Shown here: piece by piece, positions 58,817 through 64,000 of the stretch | How the letters are laid out: every line of letters begins with the position of its first letter | Position numbering within the stretch: the first letter of the stretch is position 1 | NCBI GenBank assembly: GCA_000525675.1 | Contig: CP002190.1 | Location: 434,001-498,000 of the forward strand | Reading direction: 5' to 3' | Length of the DNA stretch: 64,000 nucleotides | Source of the DNA: Bdellovibrio bacteriovorus W | Lineage (GTDB): Bacteria; Bdellovibrionota; Bdellovibrionia; Bdellovibrionales; Bdellovibrionaceae | The notes under the pieces: model-generated | Told to the model about the DNA's origin: nothing | Seen by the model: only the letters and a program-made list of their open reading frames with translations | Database searches by the model: none | Position numbers and translations under genes: made by a program

Positions 58817-60004
58817 CTAGGCGTGGTTCAAAGCTAACTGGGCGCGGCGTCTCTGGCCTCGACGGAAAATTGTTGTAGCAAGCAGGCAGAAGAAAAGCCC
58901 CCCCATGCTGACGGCTGGCCATTGGCCCCAGCTCCATAGGAGCGAGCCCACATAAGAGCCCAAACTTCCTCCGACAAAATAGCAGAAGATATAAATCGAG
59001 CTCAGGCGCGAGCGGGCTTCTTCTGAAAGCTCGAACATACGAGTTTGGTTGGAGATGTGGGCGACTTGGATGCCCAAATCTAAGAGTAGAACACCAATGA
59101 CGATACCCCATACCCATTGGGTGGATGCCGCTAAAACAGCAAAAGCTGCCATTGAAAAATACAGTCCTAAACGGATGGTCGCAGCTGTGCCTTTTTTATC
59201 GGCGTAGCGCCCAGCAATAGGGGCGGCGGCAGCCCCTATCATACCTAGAACTCCGAAGAGACCGATGGTTTGAGCAGAGTATTGAAAAGGCTGCGCTTCA
59301 AGGAGGAACGTCAGGGTCGTCCAAAACATTGAGAACGAACCAAAAAGAATGGCTCCCATCAAAGCAGCCTCGCGAACTAGGCTGAACTCTTTTACAAGCT
59401 GAAGCGTGGATTTAATAAGCTGTTTATAGGTTCCAGTAAATTGCGACTCTGCAGTTGGTAGGGCCCAGTGAATGATAACAGCTAAAACAATGTTTACGCT
59501 TCCGGCAAAAAGATAAACTGTCTTCCAACCGAAGTGTTCAGTGATAAATCCAGCGAGGGTTCTCGCCATAAGAGACCCTAAAAGAATTCCAGCAAGCACG
59601 GTGCCGACGATCTTTCCGCGCTCTTGAGGACGCGCAAGGTTTGCAGAAAAAGGAATAAGTACCGTCGCTGAGACGTTAAAAAATCCCATTAAGAAGCTTA
59701 AAACACACAGCACAGTGACATTAGGGCTGTAGGCAATACTGAAAGCCAAAGCCCCCGAAACCGTCATGCAAACTTGCATGAGTCTACGGCGCTCCATCAT
59801 GTCTCCGAGTGGAACCAATAAAAGAATTCCGATCGCATAGCCAATCATTGTGAACGCAGGGACAAGCGAAACTTCTTTTTCAGAGACGCCAAACTCGCGA
59901 GCAAGAACACCAAGGAGAGGTTGATTGTAGTAGAGGTTCCCGATGATCAGAATACATGCAAGAACCATGAAGAAGACTTGAGATTTTGTAACGCCTTTGC
60001 CCAT
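58817..60004 (-). CDS. MFS transporter
   Basis: A 395-residue protein with twelve helices, MFS motif A-like GDMMERRRLM, and the YNQPLLGVLAREFGVSEKEVSLVPAFTMIGYAIG N-terminal half. Families of this type export drugs or metabolites. Substrate not assignable. Confidence 0.82.
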   Translation of the reverse strand: MGKGVTKSQVFFMVLACILIIGNLYYNQPLLGVLAREFGVSEKEVSLVPAFTMIGYAIGILLLVPLGDMMERRRLMQVCMTVSGALAFSIAYSPNVTVLCVLSFLMGFFNVSATVLIPFSANLARPQERGKIVGTVLAGILLGSLMARTLAGFITEHFGWKTVYLFAGSVNIVLAVIIHWALPTAESQFTGTYKQLIKSTLQLVKEFSLVREAALMGAILFGSFSMFWTTLTFLLEAQPFQYSAQTIGLFGVLGMIGAAAAPIAGRYADKKGTAATIRLGLYFSMAAFAVLAASTQWVWGIVIGVLLLDLGIQVAHISNQTRMFELSEEARSRLSSIYIFCYFVGGSLGSYVGSLLWSWGQWPAVSMGGLFFCLLATTIFRRGQRRRAQLALNHA

Positions 60005-60075
60005 AAGCTACTAGGTACTCGAATTGATGGGTGTGAGCAAGATGGAAAAGTTTATTTTTTCTAATATGAGAGAGT

Positions 60076-60762
60076 CTAATTCTTTAAGGACGTGCAGCTT
60101 TGAGTGATGGTTTTACGGCTAAGGCTGCCGCACTGTTTGCGCAGCTCTTTGATATCCTGCAAGCGGCTCCATAAAACTTGCGTGTGAGGATTTTTATAAA
60201 GATGTAACATTTCGCTCAAGCCCGCTTTTTGAATCTTAAGGGAAAGTCCGAGCTTATTGAAAACGTCATTGGAGGCCGAAGCACTCATGGCGTTCAAATC
60301 AACAATGGTCTCAAGCACGACAGGGGTAAGAAGCGTTTTTAGCAGAACCGTTTCTTCCATGCTTAAGCGGAACTTAGGATCGGCAAGAGCTTGAGATCCC
60401 CAATCGCGATAAAACTTCACAAGGTATTGAGTGCGCTCTTCGAGGTGCTTTTCAGATTCAAAATAAGATTCGTTACATAAGACTTCGCAAAGAGGAGGCT
60501 TTTTCTTTTTTGCCAAAGTCGTTTGTAAATTTTGAAACTCTTCAAAGTCACTTTTGTATTGAGCGCCAATAGACAGCAGCTCACGCAGATTATCTCCTAA
60601 GGGTGCCGTAGCAGCTTTGAGCTTCATTCCAGTTTCTGAAGTTGAGATGACCTCGGTGACTCCATAGGAAAGCACCAATAATAAAGCCGCCACCCCGCAG
60701 GCTAATCCTACAGAGAAGAAGACAGAGGCTTTTATTAGAAACCGAGAAACCTTTAAGAGCAT
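60076..60762 (-). CDS. membrane-anchored helical protein
   Basis: A 228-residue protein with one N-terminal membrane helix (about 12-38) and a soluble helical part with an internal Cys pair (PPLCEVLCNESY). No family recognised. Confidence 0.65.
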   Translation of the reverse strand: MLLKVSRFLIKASVFFSVGLACGVAALLLVLSYGVTEVISTSETGMKLKAATAPLGDNLRELLSIGAQYKSDFEEFQNLQTTLAKKKKPPLCEVLCNESYFESEKHLEERTQYLVKFYRDWGSQALADPKFRLSMEETVLLKTLLTPVVLETIVDLNAMSASASNDVFNKLGLSLKIQKAGLSEMLHLYKNPHTQVLWSRLQDIKELRKQCGSLSRKTITQSCTSLKN

Positions 60763-60886
60763 AGAGGGGTTCTAATCAGAACCCCCTCGAAGGGCAAGGA
60801 AAGCTTCCTTGAGAAATTAATTTTATGGTTAGAAATTGTAAAAAATAGATGATCGCAAGGAGGACAGTGTTTGAATTTGAATAAAA

Positions 60887-60917
60887 AAAAGCTCTCTGTT
60901 TTCAGAGAGCTTTAAAG
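60887..60917 (-). terminator. terminator of the histone-like gene
   Basis: GCTCTCTG (60891-60898) pairs with CAGAGAGC (60903-60910) over TTTT; the T-run is on the minus strand after it. Confidence 0.85.
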
Positions 60918-60919
60918 AT

Positions 60920-61438
60920 TTACTTCTTAGTAGCTTTTTTCTTAACAGCCTTCTTTTTCGTAGCAACGGGCTTAGCAGCCTTTGCGGTCACTTTTTTAGT
61001 CGCTACTTTTTTAGTTGCAGCCTTCTTCGTTGTAGAAGGAGCCTTGGCAGAAGCTTTTTTACCATTAGCTTTTGGAGCTGTCTTTTTGGCTTTCTTGAAA
61101 AGGGACTTTTCAAGTTGCTCCTTGTGAGAAACAGCTTTCTTTTTATAAGAGTTCAAATTCTTTTCGAGGTCAGCTGCTGACTTCTTAATTTTTTTAATTG
61201 TTGTATTCACTTCTTTATTCAGTTTTGCTTCTGAAACATTCAAAGCTTTAAGAATGTCCTGGTATGTCTTCCAAGCCATGTCGATCTTTTCTTCTTTTTG
61301 TTGATCGAACTTACCTTTCAGTTCAGTTTCTTTCTTTTTGATCTCTTGATTCAGTTTTTGGAAGTTTTCAAGAAGACTTTGGATGCCTTTTGTTTCGGAA
61401 AGATTTTCGATGAGTTTTTGAAACGTAGAAACAGCCAC
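60920..61438 (-). CDS. coiled-coil protein with histone-H1-like Lys/Ala tail
   Basis: About 172 residues from GTG 61438, which has AAAAAGGAG at good spacing. The first 110 residues are helical coiled coil (ETELKGKFDQQKEEKI...), the last 50 are K/A/T-rich repeats (TKKAATKKVATKKV, ATKKKAVKKKATKK), like bacterial H1/HU-tail proteins that bind DNA. Nucleoid packing, for example in attack-phase cells, is inferred. Confidence 0.75.
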   Translation of the reverse strand: MAVSTFQKLIENLSETKGIQSLLENFQKLNQEIKKKETELKGKFDQQKEEKIDMAWKTYQDILKALNVSEAKLNKEVNTTIKKIKKSAADLEKNLNSYKKKAVSHKEQLEKSLFKKAKKTAPKANGKKASAKAPSTTKKAATKKVATKKVTAKAAKPVATKKKAVKKKATKK

Positions 61439-61507
61439 GAGGAACTCCTTTTTTTTGATGATCTTAAAGATACTCGGCCTCTTGAATTTGCACAAGAGGC
61501 CCCTTCA

Positions 61508-61831
61508 TTATTTTGACTTAAAACTAACAGAGTCTAAGTAAACTTCTCTTTGTGCCGAGAACTGGCCAGGGAATTTATCAATTCCTTTTTCACGCAGAGG
61601 CATTGCGTACTCCTGGATGTACTTTTTTAGCGCGTCTTCGCTCTCTACTTGATAGTTGATGCGAATTTCTTTGCTAGAAGCCTCCATAGAGCCACCTTTA
61701 CGGAAACAAAGGTCCGCACTTAGAAAACCAGGGCAGGCCAAAACCTCAGCGATGTGTTCCGTTTTAAGCCACTCTAAGTACTGTTCATAAACTTCGTGGC
61801 GAACCATGATGTGAACGCTGTAAAGAACCAT
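61508..61831 (-). CDS. DUF4286-like small protein
   Basis: A 107-residue protein; MVLYSVHIMVRHEVYEQYLEWLKTEHIAEVL resembles the DUF4286 N-terminus, a ferredoxin-like small domain of unknown function. It lies 12 bp after the PmbA gene, so likely in the same transcript. Confidence 0.7.
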   Translation of the reverse strand: MVLYSVHIMVRHEVYEQYLEWLKTEHIAEVLACPGFLSADLCFRKGGSMEASSKEIRINYQVESEDALKKYIQEYAMPLREKGIDKFPGQFSAQREVYLDSVSFKSK

Positions 61832-61843
61832 TTTGTCTAACCC

Positions 61844-63184
61844 CTATAAAGTGAATTTGAAATCTTTGATTAACATACCTGGGTTTTTATTTCCACCGAA
61901 AGCGCGGCTTTCATAGGTCGAAACAGCAGGATTGATTTCTTGGAAATCAGTCACCGCCAGCAGGTTTCCACCAAGGCAATCAAACAGGCTCTCGTCAAAG
62001 CGCATATCTGCAATCGGAGCAACAATCTCGCCATTTTCTACCCAGAAACAAGCATAGCGAGTCATTCCCGTGATTCGAGCATTCGCTCTATCTGACCAGT
62101 TTAGGTAATGTAAGTTTGAAAGATAAAGGCCCGTGTCTAATTCCTTAAGAACGTCTTTTTCTTTTAAAGATCCTGGTAAGATTTCTAAAGAGCGAGGCGA
62201 TTCGCCAGGACTTGCCTGATTGCTTTGCACTCCATACTCTTTGGCTGAGCGAGAGCTAATAAGATAAGTCTTTAATTCGCCATCTTTAATCAACTCTTGG
62301 TATTCAGGTGCAAGTTCACCCAGGGAGTTGAAGCGATGAGTAAGTCCCATTTTGAAATTTTCAACAAGAGTGAATAACGGAGAAAGAGACTTCTCTTTGT
62401 CTGCTAGTTTTTGCAAAGAGCTAGTACCTTGTTTATAGCCATTGAAGCTAAATGAACCCCAATAAAACATCGAAGCCAATTCCGCTACAGCTCCCGGAGC
62501 TAAGTAAGTTCTATAGGCACCAGGCTCTAAAACTTTTTTAGGTCTTGCCATAAGGCTTAGAAGATTTTTGCTTTCAGAAAGTTTAGCTTTGAAAGAGTCA
62601 ACGTTCCATTCAGAACCGGCATAGACTCCTTTAACTGCTTTCTCTCCCATATAGATCGAATAATCCATAAAGAAGTTTTCAGCCGCAAACCAATGGCTTT
62701 GGCCCGCAGAGTTTTTATTAGCAGAAATTTGTGGCCCACCCGAGTAGAGGCCGGCAAAGTCTGTTCCTTCTGCGGCTTGAGTGATGGCTTCGATGATTGC
62801 TGATGGATCTAAAAGCTTCCCTAACAAAGTTGAATCGCTGGTGCCATTGTTAGTGATAGCGACTTGATAAGGATCTTCCGGTAAGAGGTCACATTCAAGG
62901 CGAGCACTTTCAAGCCAAGTCGTTGCACTTTTTAAATCTAATTCGTTATTGCCAGTCAGCGAGAACGAAAGGTTGGCAGTGCGCCCATTCTTTTGCAAAG
63001 TCAGACTTAATACACGTTGTTCAACAAAGGTATTCTGTCTGACGTGATTGTCGTTAAAGCGTACAAAGAGAGACTCTTCCGCCTGAAGATTAATGTTGGC
63101 CGCTTCGTTAGAAGCTAAGCTTTTAAGAATGTGGTCAGCGACTGTATTGAAGTTATTTTTCGTTTGTTCGATAAAGTTAGGCAC
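61844..63184 (-). CDS. pmbA: PmbA/TldE-like protease subunit
   Basis: About 446 residues from GTG 63184 (GGAGG 6 bp before), overlapping the tldD-like stop. Shares the TldD/E fold but has no HExxxH; E. coli TldE/PmbA likewise lacks the zinc site and supports TldD. The heterodimer cleaves unfolded peptides and matures peptide antibiotics such as microcin B17. Confidence 0.78.
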   Translation of the reverse strand: MPNFIEQTKNNFNTVADHILKSLASNEAANINLQAEESLFVRFNDNHVRQNTFVEQRVLSLTLQKNGRTANLSFSLTGNNELDLKSATTWLESARLECDLLPEDPYQVAITNNGTSDSTLLGKLLDPSAIIEAITQAAEGTDFAGLYSGGPQISANKNSAGQSHWFAAENFFMDYSIYMGEKAVKGVYAGSEWNVDSFKAKLSESKNLLSLMARPKKVLEPGAYRTYLAPGAVAELASMFYWGSFSFNGYKQGTSSLQKLADKEKSLSPLFTLVENFKMGLTHRFNSLGELAPEYQELIKDGELKTYLISSRSAKEYGVQSNQASPGESPRSLEILPGSLKEKDVLKELDTGLYLSNLHYLNWSDRANARITGMTRYACFWVENGEIVAPIADMRFDESLFDCLGGNLLAVTDFQEINPAVSTYESRAFGGNKNPGMLIKDFKFTL

Positions 63185-64000
63185 CGAAGACCTCCACGTT
63201 TTCAAATAGGCAGAATGGATTTGTATGGCCGACGCGAATAATTTGGTTTGGTTCACCCTTACCACAGTATGGAGAACCATAGGTTTCGCGAGCAGCGCTG
63301 ACAGCTTTGAGGCTTGACCAGAACGGCACAGTGATTCCGCGGTAGTTCGGATTTTTTAGTGTTTTAGTCAGTTTTCCATTTTCAATGAGTTTTGCGTACT
63401 CACAGCCAAATTGGAATTTATTGCGGTAGTCATCAATCGACCAAGATTTATTGGCCATCATAAAGACTCCGCGCTCTGTTTGCGCAATCATTTCTTCTAA
63501 AGAAGAAGTGCCAGGCTCTAGGTTGATATTGGCCATACGATCAATCGGTGCACGATTCCAAGAAGAAGATCTTGAGTTCGCAACCCCTGGAAGACCAAGG
63601 CGGGACTGAGACTCTAAGCCGCCTAAGCCGCGCAAAAGTTTTCCGTCCTTAATAAGATATTCTTTTTCAGCTTTAAGGCCAGAGTCATCAAAGGCATAAG
63701 AGGCCATCGCATCGCTGATGGAAGGATCGAATGTCACGTTCATCAGCTTAGAGCCGTACTGAAGAGAACCAAAGTCTTCAGGCTTAACAAAGCTCCAGCC
63801 GGCGTAATTTCTTTCGTCGCCAAGAATGCGATCGTACTCGAGTGGGTGACCGATGGACTCGTGCACCTGGAGGGTCATTTGATCTGGAGCCAGGATTAAA
63901 TCCATAGATGTATTCGGGCAGTTTTCTGCATCAAGGAGCTCAAGGGCTTCTTCGGCCACGCGTGTACATCTTGCTAAAATAGATTCACGGTTAAAAACTT
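63177..64000 (-). CDS. tldD: TldD-like zinc metalloprotease (N-terminus outside the window)
   Basis: The visible 260-odd residues include HESIGHPLE, the TldD HExxxH zinc motif, and GLPGVANSRSSSWNRAP. The frame is open to the window edge, so the true start lies beyond. It is the catalytic partner of the downstream PmbA-like protein. Confidence 0.82.
   Translation of the reverse strand, partial: VFNRESILARCTRVAEEALELLDAENCPNTSMDLILAPDQMTLQVHESIGHPLEYDRILGDERNYAGWSFVKPEDFGSLQYGSKLMNVTFDPSISDAMASYAFDDSGLKAEKEYLIKDGKLLRGLGGLESQSRLGLPGVANSRSSSWNRAPIDRMANINLEPGTSSLEEMIAQTERGVFMMANKSWSIDDYRNKFQFGCEYAKLIENGKLTKTLKNPNYRGITVPFWSSLKAVSAARETYGSPYCGKGEPNQIIRVGHTNPFCLFENVEVFGA

Overview
The window looks like chromosome of a predatory Bdellovibrionota bacterium (Bdellovibrio or a close relative). 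This is inferred from AT-rich DNA, many GTG/TTG starts, dense overlapping genes, many lipoproteins and surface proteins, a sheathed-flagellum-type glycosyltransferase neighbourhood, DUF4423/TIGR02147-like regulators and a Rsm22-family methyltransferase. No species call is possible from the sequence alone.

Layout. 1-8.5 kb: end of fliS, a small flagellar-chaperone-like protein, a TPR protein, a Maf-like Rossmann protein, two GT9 (heptosyltransferase-like) glycosyltransferases with small coiled-coil proteins, then a large sensor kinase and a response regulator; this reads as a flagellar/surface glycosylation and signalling operon. 8.5-10.7 kb: rsmD, coaD and an aminotransferase. 10.8-17.2 kb: a vWA lipoprotein, a membrane coiled-coil protein, and a 992-codon exported protein combining an M1/MA-type metalloprotease, a TolB-like propeller and a probable outer-membrane barrel. 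17.2-21.1 kb: pal, two more Tol-Pal-type lipoproteins, tsaD, rsmA, smpB. 21-30 kb: HAMP-like membrane protein, PilZ protein, RlmM-like methyltransferase, a proline-rich exported protein with transglycosylase-like motifs, a beta-barrel protein, and a two-module PKD/BspA-repeat lipoprotein. 29-37 kb: Nudix hydrolase, MFS transporter, a Met/Cys PLP enzyme behind a long RNA hairpin, and a MoxR-DUF58-transglutaminase operon whose moxR carries a frameshift in an A7 run. 36.6-37.8 kb: a Fic toxin/HTH antitoxin pair ('mobile mystery' B/A) with three operator palindromes exactly 33 bp apart. 38-40 kb: a trypsin-like protease and an OmpW/Omp-like barrel.

40.16-51.11 kb is an integrated element of about 10.9 kb, not annotated by any single gene. 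It is bounded by a 53-bp direct repeat (50/53 identical) that overlaps the 3' end and terminator of a tRNA-Leu(UAG). It carries a serine recombinase next to the right end, a tyrosine recombinase, a Rep_trans-like replication protein, an origin-like locus (five decamers in a 10-bp phase, a DnaA box and an AT-rich stretch), RHH and XRE regulators, a JAB/MPN metalloprotease, lipoproteins, and a cargo gene bracketed by bipartite inverted repeats. It looks like a plasmid that integrates into a tRNA locus. The recombinase ORF runs through the right attachment site into the antisense of the tRNA, so its C-terminus should differ between the integrated and circular states.

51.2-64 kb is chromosome again: tRNA-Leu, gcvH-gcvT, a TIGR02147-like regulator, the gcvP-GT9-Rsm22-YheU operon, an MFS transporter, a histone-H1-like Lys/Ala-rich protein, and a TldD/PmbA protease pair cut by the window end.
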